NCBI RefSeq assembly: GCF_000687455.2
Contig: NZ_JGVW01000072.1
Location: forward strand, 1-64,000
Source: Burkholderia sp. lig30
GTDB lineage: Bacteria > Pseudomonadota > Gammaproteobacteria > Burkholderiales > Burkholderiaceae
Direction: 5' to 3'
Length of the DNA stretch: 64,000 bases
Shown: piece by piece, positions 24,720 to 33,593 of the stretch
Layout of the letters: every line of letters starts with the position of its first letter
Numbering within the stretch: position 1 is the first letter of the stretch
Translations under genes and position numbers: made by a program
The notes under the pieces: generated by a model
The model's database searches: none
What the model was told of the DNA's origin: nothing
The model's input: only the letters and a program-made list of their open reading frames with translations

Positions 24720-25382
24720 ATGGACACTTCCGCCGCCCGTCGCAACATCCTGGCGCGCATCCGTGCGGCGCAGGGGCGCACGGCCGAACCCGACGCTGCG
24801 GAGCGCGACAGTGCCGCCGATTACGTGGCCCGTCGTCCACAAGGGCCGCGCCCGCCATCGCCCGCCGATCTCGTCGCGTGGTTCGTCGACGAGGCCACCC
24901 AACTCTCGACCACGGTCGACGAAGTCGCGACCCTCGACGACGCGCCCGCCGCAGCGGCGCGTTACCTGTCCGCGCACGGCCTGCCCACGCGGGCGGCCGC
25001 ATGGCGCACGCTGGCCGGCCTCGACTGGGCGCAGGCCGGCCTCGATGTCGAATTCCGCAAGCCCGGCGACGGCGATCTCGTCTGCGTTACCGGCGTTTTT
25101 TGCGCGACGGCGGAAACCGGATCGTTGGTTCTGCTGTCTAGTCCCGATACCTATGCGTCGGCCGGCCTGCTGCCGGAGACGCATATCGCAATCGTGCCCG
25201 CGTCGCGGATCGTCGCCGGCCACGAAGATGCGTTCGCGCTGATCCGCTCGGAGCGTGGCGAGCTGCCGCGCGCGGTCAACTTCGTGTCCGGCCCGTCGCG
25301 CACGGGCGACATCGAGCAAACCATCGTGCTGGGTGCGCACGGCCCGTATCGCGTGCACGCGATCGTCGTGCGCGGCGCGTGA
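24720..25382 (+). CDS. LUD-domain protein, LutC-like
   Basis: 220 residues. The central LUD fold is visible as VCVTGVFCATAETGSLVLLSS, then HIAIVPASRIV and FVSGPSRTGDIEQTIVLGAHGP near the C-terminus, closely matching LutC of the lactate-oxidation LutABC complex. A TATAAT lies at 24675-24680. No lutA or lutB adjoins, so the partner proteins are either elsewhere or replaced; lactate use is inferred from family only. Confidence 0.88.
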   Translation: MDTSAARRNILARIRAAQGRTAEPDAAERDSAADYVARRPQGPRPPSPADLVAWFVDEATQLSTTVDEVATLDDAPAAAARYLSAHGLPTRAAAWRTLAGLDWAQAGLDVEFRKPGDGDLVCVTGVFCATAETGSLVLLSSPDTYASAGLLPETHIAIVPASRIVAGHEDAFALIRSERGELPRAVNFVSGPSRTGDIEQTIVLGAHGPYRVHAIVVRGA

Positions 25383-25426
25383 CGCGTTAGGCGCCTGCAC
25401 CCGCCGCATCTCGAAAGGAAGTCACC

Positions 25427-26857
25427 ATGAAACGACATGCCGCCTGGGCGGGCATGGCGTCGGGGGCTGCGCTTGGCGCGGCTCCCGCGCTCGCGTCGGC
25501 CGCGACACTCGACGGCGCCACCCTGTCCGCACTCTGGGGTGTCCCGTTCGCCGGGGTCCTGTTGTCCATCGCGCTGTTCCCGCTCGCCGCGCCGGTGTTC
25601 TGGCATCACCACTTCGGCAAGATCGCGGCCGCGTGGGCGACCGCGTTCCTGATCCCGTTCGCCGCCGTGTTCGGCGCCGGCACCGCGTTCGGCACGCTCG
25701 TGCATGCGCTGCTCGACGAGTACATCCCGTTCATCGTGCTGCTGACGGCGCTGTACACGGTGGCGGGCGGCATCTGCGTGAACGGCAACCTGCACGGCAC
25801 GCCGCGCCTCAACACCGCCATCCTCGCGCTCGGCACGGTGCTCGCGAGCGTGATGGGCACGACCGGCGCGGCGATGCTGCTGATCCGGCCGCTGCTGCGT
25901 GCGAACGACAACCGCAAGCACGTCGTGCACGTCGTGATCTTCTTCATCTTCCTCGTCGCGAACGCGGGCGGCTCGCTGTCGCCGCTCGGCGATCCGCCGC
26001 TGTTCCTCGGCTTCCTGAACGGCGTGAGCTTCTTCTGGACGACCGCGCATCTCGCGCTGCCGATGCTGTTCATCTGTGCGGTGCTGCTGACGGTGTTCTA
26101 CCTGCTCGACACGCATTTCTACCGGACGGGCGGCGAGGCGCGTCCGGCCGCCCTCGACCCGACGCCCGACGACGCCGCGCTGTCGATCGACGGCAAGATC
26201 AACTTCGTGCTGCTCGCCGCGGTGATCGCGCTCGTGCTGATGAGCGGCATCTGGAAGCCCGGTGTCACATTCGATGTGTGGGGCACGCGCGTCGCGCTGC
26301 AGAACGTCGTTCGCGACGCGGCGCTCGTCGGCGTCACGTTCGCGTCGCTCGCACTCACGCCGCGCTCCGCGCGCGAGGGCAACGCGTTCAACTGGGCGCC
26401 GATCGAGGAGGTCGCGAAGCTGTTCGCGGGCATCTTCGTGACGATCGCGCCGGTGATCGTGATCCTGCGTGCGGGCGCCGACGGCGCGTTCGCGACGATC
26501 GTCCATCTTGTCACCGGGCCGGACGGCAAGCCGGTCGATGCGATGTACTTCTGGGCGACCGGCCTGCTGTCGTCGTTCCTCGACAACGCGCCGACTTACC
26601 TGGTGTTCTTCAACCTCGCGGGCGGCGACGCGGTGTCGCTGATGACCACGGGGGCGACGACGCTCGCCGCGATTTCCGCGGGCGCGGTGTTCATGGGCGC
26701 GAACAGCTACATCGGCAATGCGCCGAACTTCATGGTGAAGGCGATCGCCGAGTCGCGCGGCGTGAAGATGCCGAGCTTCTTCGCGTATGTCGGCTGGGCG
26801 GTGGCCGTGCTGGTGCCGGTATTCCTGCTGACGACGTGGATATTCTTCCCGGCGTAA
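25427..26857 (+). CDS. Sodium:proton antiporter, NhaD-like (ion transporter superfamily)
   Basis: 476 residues with about twelve membrane segments. Characteristic elements are GTTGAAMLLIRPLLRAN, NAGGSLSPLGDPPLFLGFLNGV and LLSSFLDNAPTYLVFFNLAGG, typical of NhaD/ArsB-superfamily carriers with paired re-entrant loops. It starts with an alanine-rich leader. It probably exchanges Na+ for H+ at the inner membrane; related carriers move dicarboxylates, so substrate is not certain. GAAAGGAA precedes the start. Confidence 0.85.
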   Translation: MKRHAAWAGMASGAALGAAPALASAATLDGATLSALWGVPFAGVLLSIALFPLAAPVFWHHHFGKIAAAWATAFLIPFAAVFGAGTAFGTLVHALLDEYIPFIVLLTALYTVAGGICVNGNLHGTPRLNTAILALGTVLASVMGTTGAAMLLIRPLLRANDNRKHVVHVVIFFIFLVANAGGSLSPLGDPPLFLGFLNGVSFFWTTAHLALPMLFICAVLLTVFYLLDTHFYRTGGEARPAALDPTPDDAALSIDGKINFVLLAAVIALVLMSGIWKPGVTFDVWGTRVALQNVVRDAALVGVTFASLALTPRSAREGNAFNWAPIEEVAKLFAGIFVTIAPVIVILRAGADGAFATIVHLVTGPDGKPVDAMYFWATGLLSSFLDNAPTYLVFFNLAGGDAVSLMTTGATTLAAISAGAVFMGANSYIGNAPNFMVKAIAESRGVKMPSFFAYVGWAVAVLVPVFLLTTWIFFPA

Positions 26858-26929
26858 GCTGGCGATTTTCAACGATGGGCATGCGGCACATCGCGCGATG
26901 CGCGCCGCATGCGGGACAGGGAGAGGATG

Positions 26930-27919
26930 ATGCAGAAGATCCTGGTTGCGCGGGCGATCTTTCCGGACGTGGTCGAACGGCTCAGGCAGCATTTCGACGT
27001 CGACTGGAACAACGGCGACGCGCTCGCGCCCGATGCGCTCGCCGCGCGGCTCGCCGACAAGGATGGCGCGCTGACCGCGGGCGACCCGATCGGCGCGTCG
27101 ACGCTGGCGGCCGCGCCCCGGCTGCGCGTCGTGTCGAACATGGCCGTTGGCTACAACAACTTCGACATGGCCGCGTTCAACGCGGCGAACGTGCTTGGCA
27201 CCAATACGCCGGACGTGCTGAACGAATCCACCGCCGATTTCGGCTGGGCGCTGATGATGGCCGCCGCGCGCCGCATCTCGGAGTCCGAGCACTGGCTGCG
27301 CGCCGGGCGCTGGCAGAAGTGGGAATACGACGGCTTTCTCGGCAGTGACGTGCATGGCGCGACGCTCGGCATCATCGGCATGGGCCGCATCGGCCAGGCG
27401 CTCGCGCGGCGCGCGCGCGGCTTCGACATGCAGGTGATCTACCACAACCGCTCGCGGGTCGCGCCCGAGATCGAGGCGGCGCTGAATGCCGAATACGTGT
27501 CGAAGGAAGCGCTGCTCGCGCGTGCCGATCACGTCGTGCTCGTGCTGCCGTACACGAAGGAAAATCACCACACGATCGGCGCGGCCGAACTCGCACTGAT
27601 GAAGCCCACCGCGACGCTGACCAACATCGCGCGCGGCGGGATCGTCGACGACGCGGCGCTCGCCGCCGCGCTGCGCGACAAGCGGATCGCCGCGGCGGGC
27701 CTCGACGTGTTCGAGGGCGAGCCGAAGCTGAACCCGGCGCTGCTCGACGTGCCGAACGTCGTGCTGACGCCGCACATCGCGAGCGCGACCGAGAAGACGC
27801 GCCGCGCGATGGCGAACCTTGCCGCCGACAACCTGATCGCCGCGCTCGGCGAGGGGCCGCGCGCGGGGCGCCCGCCGAATCCGGTCAACCCCGAGGTCAT
27901 CGGGAAGGCGCGCGCATGA
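26930..27919 (+). CDS. D-2-hydroxyacid dehydrogenase (glyoxylate/hydroxypyruvate reductase type)
   Basis: 329 residues. The Rossmann motif GIIGMGRIGQALARRARGF lies near residue 147, and the catalytic Arg-Glu-His set appears as NIARGGIVDD, DVFEGEP and LTPHIASAT. It resembles GhrB-type enzymes that reduce glyoxylate, hydroxypyruvate or 2-ketogluconate with NAD(P)H. Start 26930 is preferred to the ATG three bases upstream for spacing from AGGGAG. Its stop overlaps the rmuC start by four bases, indicating coupled translation. Confidence 0.92.
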   Translation: MQKILVARAIFPDVVERLRQHFDVDWNNGDALAPDALAARLADKDGALTAGDPIGASTLAAAPRLRVVSNMAVGYNNFDMAAFNAANVLGTNTPDVLNESTADFGWALMMAAARRISESEHWLRAGRWQKWEYDGFLGSDVHGATLGIIGMGRIGQALARRARGFDMQVIYHNRSRVAPEIEAALNAEYVSKEALLARADHVVLVLPYTKENHHTIGAAELALMKPTATLTNIARGGIVDDAALAAALRDKRIAAAGLDVFEGEPKLNPALLDVPNVVLTPHIASATEKTRRAMANLAADNLIAALGEGPRAGRPPNPVNPEVIGKARA

Positions 27920-29385
27920 CGACGACGTTGTTGATCGCGGCGGTCATCCTGCTGGCCGTCGCGCTGGCGGTGGCGCTCGTCATCGTCGCGCGCGGCGCGG
28001 GCCGCAACGACGACGCGGCGCTGCTCGGCGAGCAGATCGAGGACGCGGCGCACGAGCAGGCGCGCGCGTACGAGCGGCTCGAACGCGAGCTGCGCGGCGA
28101 GATCGTCGAAAGCTCGCGCGGCTCGCGTACCGAGATGGCGGGCAGCTTCGCGCGGCTGCAGCAGACGCTCGCCGCGCAGCTTACGAGCGTCGCGACCGTG
28201 CAGAACAACCAGATCGACGGGTTCGCGCAGCAGCTCGCGAAGCTCGTCGCCGCGAACACGCAGCATTTCGACGCGATGCGCGAGAGCCTGCACCGGCAGG
28301 CGCAGCAGGCGCGCGACGAGCAGGGCACGGCGCTCAGGCTGTTCGGCGAGACGCTCAACCGCCAGCTCACCCAGCTCACCGAGGCGAACGACCGGCGCAT
28401 CGGCGAAGTGCGCGCGACGCTCGAGCAGCGCCTGAAGGAAATCGAGACGAACAACGCGGCCAAGCTCGAGGAAATGCGCCGCACGGTGGACGAGAAGCTG
28501 CACGCCACGCTCGAGCAACGGCTCGGCGAATCGTTCAAGCTGGTGTCCGACCGGCTCGAGCAGGTGCATCGCGGGCTCGGCGAGATGCAGACGCTCGCGG
28601 CGGGCGTCGGCGACCTGAAGAAGGTGCTGACCAACGTGAAGACGCGCGGCACCTGGGGCGAAGTGCAGCTCGAGGCATTGCTCGAGCAGATGCTGACGCC
28701 GGACCAGTACGCGAAGAACGTCGCGACCGTGCCGAAGAGCAGCGAGCGGGTCGAGTTCGCGATCCGCCTGCCGGGGCGTCAGGAGGGTGGCGGCGACGCG
28801 CAGCCGGTCTGGCTGCCGATCGACGCGAAATTCCCGCGCGAGGACTATGAGCGGCTGATCGACGCGCAGGAGCGCGCGGATGCGGCTGCGGTCGACGAAG
28901 CGGCGCGCGCGCTCGAGGCGCGCGTGCGGGCTGAGGCGCGCACGATCGCCGAGAAGTACGTCGCGCCGCCGCACACGACCGATTTCGCGCTGCTGTTCCT
29001 GCCGACCGAGGGCCTGTACGCGGAAATCCTGCGCCGCCCCGGGCTGACCGACCTGCTGCAGCGCGACTATCGCGTGACGGTGGCCGGCCCGACGACGCTG
29101 ACCGCGCTGCTGAACAGCCTGCAGATGGGGTTCAGGACGCTCGCGATCGAAAAGCGCTCGAGCGAGGTGTGGCAGGTGCTCGGTGCGGTGAAGACGGAGT
29201 TCGGCAAGTTCGGCGACGTGCTCGCGCGCACCAAGTCCCAGCTCGAGACGGTCACGCGCTCGATCGAGGCGGCCGAGCAGCGCACGCGCGTGATGAACCG
29301 CAAGCTCAAAGAGGTCGAAGCGCTGCCCGGCGACACGGCGGCGGGCCTGCTGGGCGCCGACGGCGCGGACAACGACGACGCGTGA
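27916..29385 (+). CDS. rmuC: DNA recombination protein RmuC
   Basis: 489 residues. One N-terminal membrane helix (LLIAAVILLAVALAVALVIV) leads into a long coiled coil (about 40-210) and a C-terminal nuclease-like domain with TRGTWGEVQLEALLEQMLTP, PIDAKFPREDYERL and LLFLPTEGLYAEIL, all RmuC signatures. RmuC limits inversions at short inverted repeats in E. coli; the mechanism is unresolved. The start ATGA overlaps the preceding stop. Confidence 0.93.
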   Translation: MTTTLLIAAVILLAVALAVALVIVARGAGRNDDAALLGEQIEDAAHEQARAYERLERELRGEIVESSRGSRTEMAGSFARLQQTLAAQLTSVATVQNNQIDGFAQQLAKLVAANTQHFDAMRESLHRQAQQARDEQGTALRLFGETLNRQLTQLTEANDRRIGEVRATLEQRLKEIETNNAAKLEEMRRTVDEKLHATLEQRLGESFKLVSDRLEQVHRGLGEMQTLAAGVGDLKKVLTNVKTRGTWGEVQLEALLEQMLTPDQYAKNVATVPKSSERVEFAIRLPGRQEGGGDAQPVWLPIDAKFPREDYERLIDAQERADAAAVDEAARALEARVRAEARTIAEKYVAPPHTTDFALLFLPTEGLYAEILRRPGLTDLLQRDYRVTVAGPTTLTALLNSLQMGFRTLAIEKRSSEVWQVLGAVKTEFGKFGDVLARTKSQLETVTRSIEAAEQRTRVMNRKLKEVEALPGDTAAGLLGADGADNDDA

Positions 29386-29429
29386 TCCGTCTCGCGCGCA
29401 TGCCGGCCGGCGCGCGTGTGCGAAAAGTG

Positions 29430-29453
29430 CAAGGGGCGCCGAGGCGCCCCTTG
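29430..29453. terminator. Terminator-like hairpin between convergent genes
   Basis: An 11-bp stem CAAGGGGCGCC/GGCGCCCCTTG closes on a 2-base GA turn, 45 bases after rmuC and 27 before the GNAT stop. The T-tract is weak on the plus strand (TTGT) and better on the minus strand (CACTTTTC). Confidence 0.5.
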
Positions 29454-29479
29454 TCGCTGAATGAGCCGCGCGGCCGGCG

Positions 29480-29962
29480 TCAGCCCGCGAGCGTGGCGAG
29501 CGCGTCGCCCGTCACGCGCACGATGCGCCAGTCGGGCATCACGGTCGCGCCCATCTTCTGATAGAAGTCGATCGCCGGCTGGTTCCAGTCGAGCACCGAC
29601 CATTCGAAACGGGCGCAGCGGCGCTCGACGGCCAGCGCGGCGAGCCGCTTCAGCATCGCCGTGCCGAGGCCGGTGCCGCGCTGCGACGGCTGCACGTAGA
29701 GATCTTCCAGATACAGGCCGCGGCGGCCCAGGAAGGTCGAGTAATTGTGGAAGAACAGCGCGTAGCCGACGATCGCGCCGTCGCGCTCGGCGACGAGCGC
29801 CTCCGCGGACGGGCGGGGGCCGAACAGTGCGTCGGCGAGGTCGTCCCCGGTGGCGACGAACAGGTGCGTGAGCTTCTCGAAATCGGCCAGTTCGCGCATC
29901 AGCGCGAGGATCGCGCCGACATCGCGGGCCTCGGCCGCGCGGAGGGTCGCGGCGCCGCTCAT
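29480..29962 (-). CDS. GNAT-family N-acetyltransferase
   Basis: 160 residues with the GNAT core: LYLEDLYVQPSQRGTGLGTAM is motif A with the acetyl-CoA pyrophosphate loop (QRGTGLG), followed by WNQPAIDFYQKMGAT, motif B. It resembles diamine/amino-acid acetyltransferases such as the SSAT/ElaA-like branch, but the substrate is unknown. The start at 29962 overlaps the upstream gene's stop by four bases (ATGA), so the two are probably coupled. Confidence 0.88.
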   Translation of the reverse strand: MSGAATLRAAEARDVGAILALMRELADFEKLTHLFVATGDDLADALFGPRPSAEALVAERDGAIVGYALFFHNYSTFLGRRGLYLEDLYVQPSQRGTGLGTAMLKRLAALAVERRCARFEWSVLDWNQPAIDFYQKMGATVMPDWRIVRVTGDALATLAG

Positions 29963-30234
29963 GCTTCCTCCGGCGGGTCGGACAGCACGATCTCGATGCC
30001 GCCGAAACGCGACGCGACCCAGTTGTACGCATGGCACGCGATCCACAGCAGCACGAATCCCAGGATCGCGTTCAGCAGCAGCGCGCTCAGGATCGTGCTG
30101 AGCTCGACCATCCCGTAGCGGATGTACGCGACGAGAATGCCGAGCAGCACGATCGGCACGCTGAAGGTCAGGTAGACGAGGATCAGCGCCTTGGCGGTCT
30201 GCCCCGCGGCGATCGAGGAAATTTGTTTCTTCAT
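29959..30234 (-). CDS. Small two-helix membrane protein (hypothetical)
   Basis: 91 residues with two hydrophobic segments (LILVYLTFSVPIVLLGILVAYI and LSALLLNAILGFVLLWIACHAY) and a short acidic C-terminus. It starts MKKQISSIAAGQ at 30234. An inner-membrane protein of unknown role, translationally coupled to the acetyltransferase downstream and 38 bases after moeA on the same strand. Confidence 0.7.
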   Translation of the reverse strand: MKKQISSIAAGQTAKALILVYLTFSVPIVLLGILVAYIRYGMVELSTILSALLLNAILGFVLLWIACHAYNWVASRFGGIEIVLSDPPEEA

Positions 30235-30272
30235 GTTCGTATTGCCCCGTAGAAATGTGCTGGGATTGGAAT

Positions 30273-31550
30273 TCAGATCGTGCCGTCGAACGGCAGGATG
30301 TCGACCGGCATGCCGGCGTCGATGGCCGCCGCATCGTGCCCGAGCACGATGAAGCAGTTGGCCGCGCTCAGGCCGCTCAGCGACGCGGAGCTTTGCGACC
30401 CCGCCGGCGCGACGTGCCAGCGGCCGTCGGCGGCGCGCGTGGCGATGCCGCGCAGATATTCGGTGCGGCCCGGGCGCTTTTTCAGCGCATGCGTGCTGAG
30501 CGCCGTGTACATTGCGGGCGATGGCGTCTGTGCGCCGGCCATTGCCAGCAGCGCGGGACGCACGATTGCGTCGAACGTCACGGCGGCCGCGACCGGGTTG
30601 CCGGGCAGGCCGAAGAACGGCACGCCGGGCGCTACGGCGCCGCACGCGAGCGGGCGGCCGGGGCGCAGCGCGAGGCTGGCGAACGTGACGTCGCCGAGCC
30701 GCGCCATCACGTCGCGCGTGAAATCCGCCTCGCCGGCCGACACGCCGCCCGACGTGACGATCGCATCGGCGCGCGCGGCGGCGTCGCGGACCGCCGCCTC
30801 GAGCGCGGCGGGATCGTCCCGCACGATGCCGAGGTCGAGCGGCTCGACGTTCAGGCTGGCGAGCATCGCGAGCAGCATCACGCGATTGCTGTCATAGAGC
30901 ATGCCGGGAGCGAGCGGCTCGCCCGGTGCGCGCAGCTCGTCGCCGGTGGAGAACACGGCGACGCGCAGGCGGCGGCGGACGGCGATCGCGGCGATGCCGA
31001 ACGACGCGAGCAGGCCGAGATCCGCGGCGCGCAGGACGCGGCCGGCGGCGAGCGCGCAGGCGCCGCGCGCGAGATCCTCGCCCGCCTTGCGGCAGTTCGC
31101 GCCTCGCGGCACGTCGCGCACGGCGAAGCGAATCGTGCCGGCTTGCGCGTCGACGCGCTCCTGCGGAATCACCGTGTCGCATCCGGCCGGCACCGGCGCG
31201 CCCGTCATGATGCGGATGCAGCCGCCCGCGGGCACGGCGCCGTCGAAAGGATGGCCGGCGAACGCGGCGCCCGCGATCGCGAGCGTGACGCTGCCGTCGG
31301 GCGCGCCGTGCGCCAGTTCGACGCCGTCGAACGCATAGCCGTCCATCGCCGAGTTGTCGTACGCGGGAATGTCGAACGGTGCCTGGACGTCGTGAGCGAG
31401 CACCCGGCCGAGCGCGTCGTGCAGCGGCACGGTATCGCACGCGCCGACCGGCACGGCGAAGCGAAGCGCCAGGGCCTGGGCATCGGCGAGCGTCAGCGGC
31501 GCATCGTGGCCGGGAGCGGGGCGGGAATCGGACGAGGTCTGCGTGGTCAT
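30273..31550 (-). CDS. moeA: Molybdopterin molybdenumtransferase
   Basis: 425 residues, normal length. MoeA domains are visible: the N-terminal AFDIPAYDNSAMDGYAF-type lid, RIMTGAPVPAGCDTVIPQE, LGLLASFGIAAIAVRRRLRVAVFSTGDEL, and the MPT-binding TSGGVSAGE plus FFGLPGNPVAAAVTFD. It inserts molybdate into adenylylated molybdopterin. It is third of a moaA-mobA-moeA group transcribed leftward, 111 bases after mobA. Confidence 0.95.
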   Translation of the reverse strand: MTTQTSSDSRPAPGHDAPLTLADAQALALRFAVPVGACDTVPLHDALGRVLAHDVQAPFDIPAYDNSAMDGYAFDGVELAHGAPDGSVTLAIAGAAFAGHPFDGAVPAGGCIRIMTGAPVPAGCDTVIPQERVDAQAGTIRFAVRDVPRGANCRKAGEDLARGACALAAGRVLRAADLGLLASFGIAAIAVRRRLRVAVFSTGDELRAPGEPLAPGMLYDSNRVMLLAMLASLNVEPLDLGIVRDDPAALEAAVRDAAARADAIVTSGGVSAGEADFTRDVMARLGDVTFASLALRPGRPLACGAVAPGVPFFGLPGNPVAAAVTFDAIVRPALLAMAGAQTPSPAMYTALSTHALKKRPGRTEYLRGIATRAADGRWHVAPAGSQSSASLSGLSAANCFIVLGHDAAAIDAGMPVDILPFDGTI

Positions 31551-31661
31551 GAGTCGGGCGGCGCCGCGAGGCGTATCGTGTTCATGGCCGGCATGCCGAC
31601 AGCGGCGCGCGGGCGCGGCGTCGCATGCGGCGAGCGGCGCGCAGGAAGCGCACGCGGCCCG

Positions 31662-32279
31662 TCAGCGACGGGCCAGCGCGGCGAGTTCCTGCCAGGAGTT
31701 GGCATTGTAAAACGCACGCTCGTCGCGAAACTCGACTTCGACGGTCTTGTGGCGTGCGTACCACGCACGCACCTTGCGCTCGCCCGCCGCGAGCGACGCG
31801 GCGAGGTCGTCGGCGAGGGCGGTTCGCAACAGCGCGAAGGTCGGCTGCGGCGCGCGATGCGCGTGTGCGTCGACCGTGACCGCCATCGCGATGTCAGCCT
31901 GTTGCGCGTCGAGTGCGGCATGGAGCCGGGCGACCAGCTCGGCCGGCAGGAACGGCGTGTCGCACGGCGCGCACGCGACGAGCGGCGCGCGCGCGGCGCG
32001 CATGCCGGCGAGCAGGCCCGCGAGCGGCCCGGGGAAATCCGGCGTCGCGTCCGGCACGACGCGTGCGTGGTACGGCGCGCCCAACTCGGCGTAGCGGTCG
32101 AGGTGGCGGTTCGCGCTGACGACGATTTCATCGACTTGCGGCGCGAGGCGGCGCAGCACGTGCAGCGCGAGCGGCGCGTCGTGCAGCGTCTGCAGTCCCT
32201 TGTCGGCGCCGTCCATGCGCGTCGCGCGGCCGCCTGCGAGCAGCAGGCCGGTAATGGCGGGAGAGGGGGCGTGAGTCAT
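31662..32279 (-). CDS. mobA: Molybdenum cofactor guanylyltransferase
   Basis: 205 residues. The nucleotidyltransferase signature GLLLAGGRATRMDGADKGLQ lies at the N-terminus, followed by DFPGPLAGLLAGM and CAPCDTPFLPAELV. It attaches GMP to Mo-molybdopterin, making the bis-MGD form for DMSO-reductase-type enzymes. The start at 32279 lies 23 bases after moaA, consistent with an operon. Confidence 0.95.
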   Translation of the reverse strand: MTHAPSPAITGLLLAGGRATRMDGADKGLQTLHDAPLALHVLRRLAPQVDEIVVSANRHLDRYAELGAPYHARVVPDATPDFPGPLAGLLAGMRAARAPLVACAPCDTPFLPAELVARLHAALDAQQADIAMAVTVDAHAHRAPQPTFALLRTALADDLAASLAAGERKVRAWYARHKTVEVEFRDERAFYNANSWQELAALARR

Positions 32280-32302
32280 CGGGCAGGGTTGGCTGGCGGC
32301 GT

Positions 32303-33412
32303 TCAGCCGCCGATGTACGACATTTCGATGCGCTTGCCCGCGGCTTCGGCGGCCTCGGCTGACGTGCCGCCGCGCAGCAGCGAGTAGCGGTCGGTGCGGC
32401 GTTGCCAGATCCGTGCGATGGCGGTGGCGATCTCGGCATCGCTCGCGCCGCCGCGTACGAGCGCGCGCAGATCGTGCCCGGCCGTCGCGAAGAGGCACAG
32501 GTACAGCTTGCCCTCGGTCGACAGGCGCGCGCGCGTGCAGTCGCCGCAGAACGCCTGCGTGACCGAGGAGATGACGCCGATCTCGCCACCGCCGTCCGCA
32601 TAGCCCCAGCGCTGCGCGGTTTCGGCGGCACTGTGGGCTTCGAGCGGGACGAGCGGAAATTCCCGATCGATTCGCGCGACGACGTCGGCGGACGGCAGCA
32701 CCTCGGCCATGTTCCAGCCGTTCGACGTGCCGACGTCCATGTACTCGATGAAGCGCAGCACGACACCCGTGCCGCGAAACCGCCGCGCCATCGGCAGGAT
32801 CTCGCCGTCGTTCGTGCCGCGCTTGACCACCATGTTGACCTTCACCGGCGCGAGGCCGGCGTCCTGGGCGGCGAAGATGCCGTCGAGCACGTCGGCGCTC
32901 GCGAAGTCGGCGTCGTTCATGCGCTTGAACAGCGCGTCGTCGAGCGCGTCGAGGCTCACCGACACGCGTGACAGGCCGGCATCCTTCAGCGCGCGCGCGT
33001 TGCGGGCGAGCAGCGAGCCGTTGGTGGTCAGGGTCAGGTCGAGCGGGCGTCCGTCGTGCGTCGTCAGCCGCGCGAGGCGCTCGATCAGGAATTCGAGGTT
33101 CTTGCGCAGCAGCGGCTCGCCGCCGGTGATGCGGATCTTCTCGACGCCGTGCGCGACGAACAGGCGCGCGACCCGTTCGATTTCCTCGAAGGTCAGCAGC
33201 GCGCTGTGCGGCAGAAATGGATAGTCCTTGTCGAACACCGCGCGCGGCATGCAGTAGACGCAGCGGAAGTTGCAGCGATCCGTCACCGAAATGCGCAGAT
33301 CGCGCAGCGGCCGCGCGAACGTGTCGCGCAATGTCCCGTCGGGAGTGTGCGCCGCGCCGGAGACGTCCGGAACCGCGCTGACGTCGGCGAGGGGAATGAT
33401 GCGTCGGGACAT
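32303..33412 (-). CDS. moaA: GTP 3',8-cyclase, molybdenum cofactor biosynthesis
   Basis: 369 residues. The N-terminal radical-SAM cluster motif is [13 protein letters not shown]. The C-terminal second cluster is [21 protein letters not shown], and the essential Gly-Gly end is present (SYIGG). It turns GTP into the 3',8-cyclo intermediate, the first step of molybdenum cofactor synthesis, acting with MoaC (not in this window). It is first gene of the leftward moaA-mobA-moeA set. Confidence 0.97.
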   Translation of the reverse strand: MSRRIIPLADVSAVPDVSGAAHTPDGTLRDTFARPLRDLRISVTDRCNFRCVYCMPRAVFDKDYPFLPHSALLTFEEIERVARLFVAHGVEKIRITGGEPLLRKNLEFLIERLARLTTHDGRPLDLTLTTNGSLLARNARALKDAGLSRVSVSLDALDDALFKRMNDADFASADVLDGIFAAQDAGLAPVKVNMVVKRGTNDGEILPMARRFRGTGVVLRFIEYMDVGTSNGWNMAEVLPSADVVARIDREFPLVPLEAHSAAETAQRWGYADGGGEIGVISSVTQAFCGDCTRARLSTEGKLYLCLFATAGHDLRALVRGGASDAEIATAIARIWQRRTDRYSLLRGGTSAEAAEAAGKRIEMSYIGG

Positions 33413-33494
33413 GATGATAGAAGTGCGAGCCAGGCTTGTATTTTAGCCGCAGGCATCCGGCTCGGCCGGTGAGCGGAAACCCGGAGCACGGACG

Positions 33495-33533
33495 AAAAAA
33501 ATCCCTGCCCGGCGTGGTCCGCCGGGCAGGGAT
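33495..33533 (-). terminator. rne intrinsic terminator
   Basis: A 13-bp perfect stem ATCCCTGCCCGGC/GCCGGGCAGGGAT with a 7-base loop, followed on the minus strand by seven T. It lies 60 bases past the rne stop. Confidence 0.85.
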
Positions 33534-33550
33534 CGGGCTGGTCGTCCGAT

Positions 33551-33574
33551 CAAGGCCCGCCGAGGCGGGCCTTG
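33551..33574. terminator. Second hairpin after rne
   Basis: An 11-bp stem CAAGGCCCGCC/GGCGGGCCTTG with a GA turn, the same architecture as the hairpin at 29430. It may protect the rne 3' end or assist termination. Confidence 0.45.
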
Positions 33575-33593
33575 CGTCGCGTGCGCGACGCGA

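Noticed and set aside
25151-27775. A minus-strand frame of 874 codons opposite the antiporter and the hydroxyacid dehydrogenase.
   Set aside because: It overlaps two well-supported plus-strand genes and is a low-complexity Arg/Glu/Gln translation.
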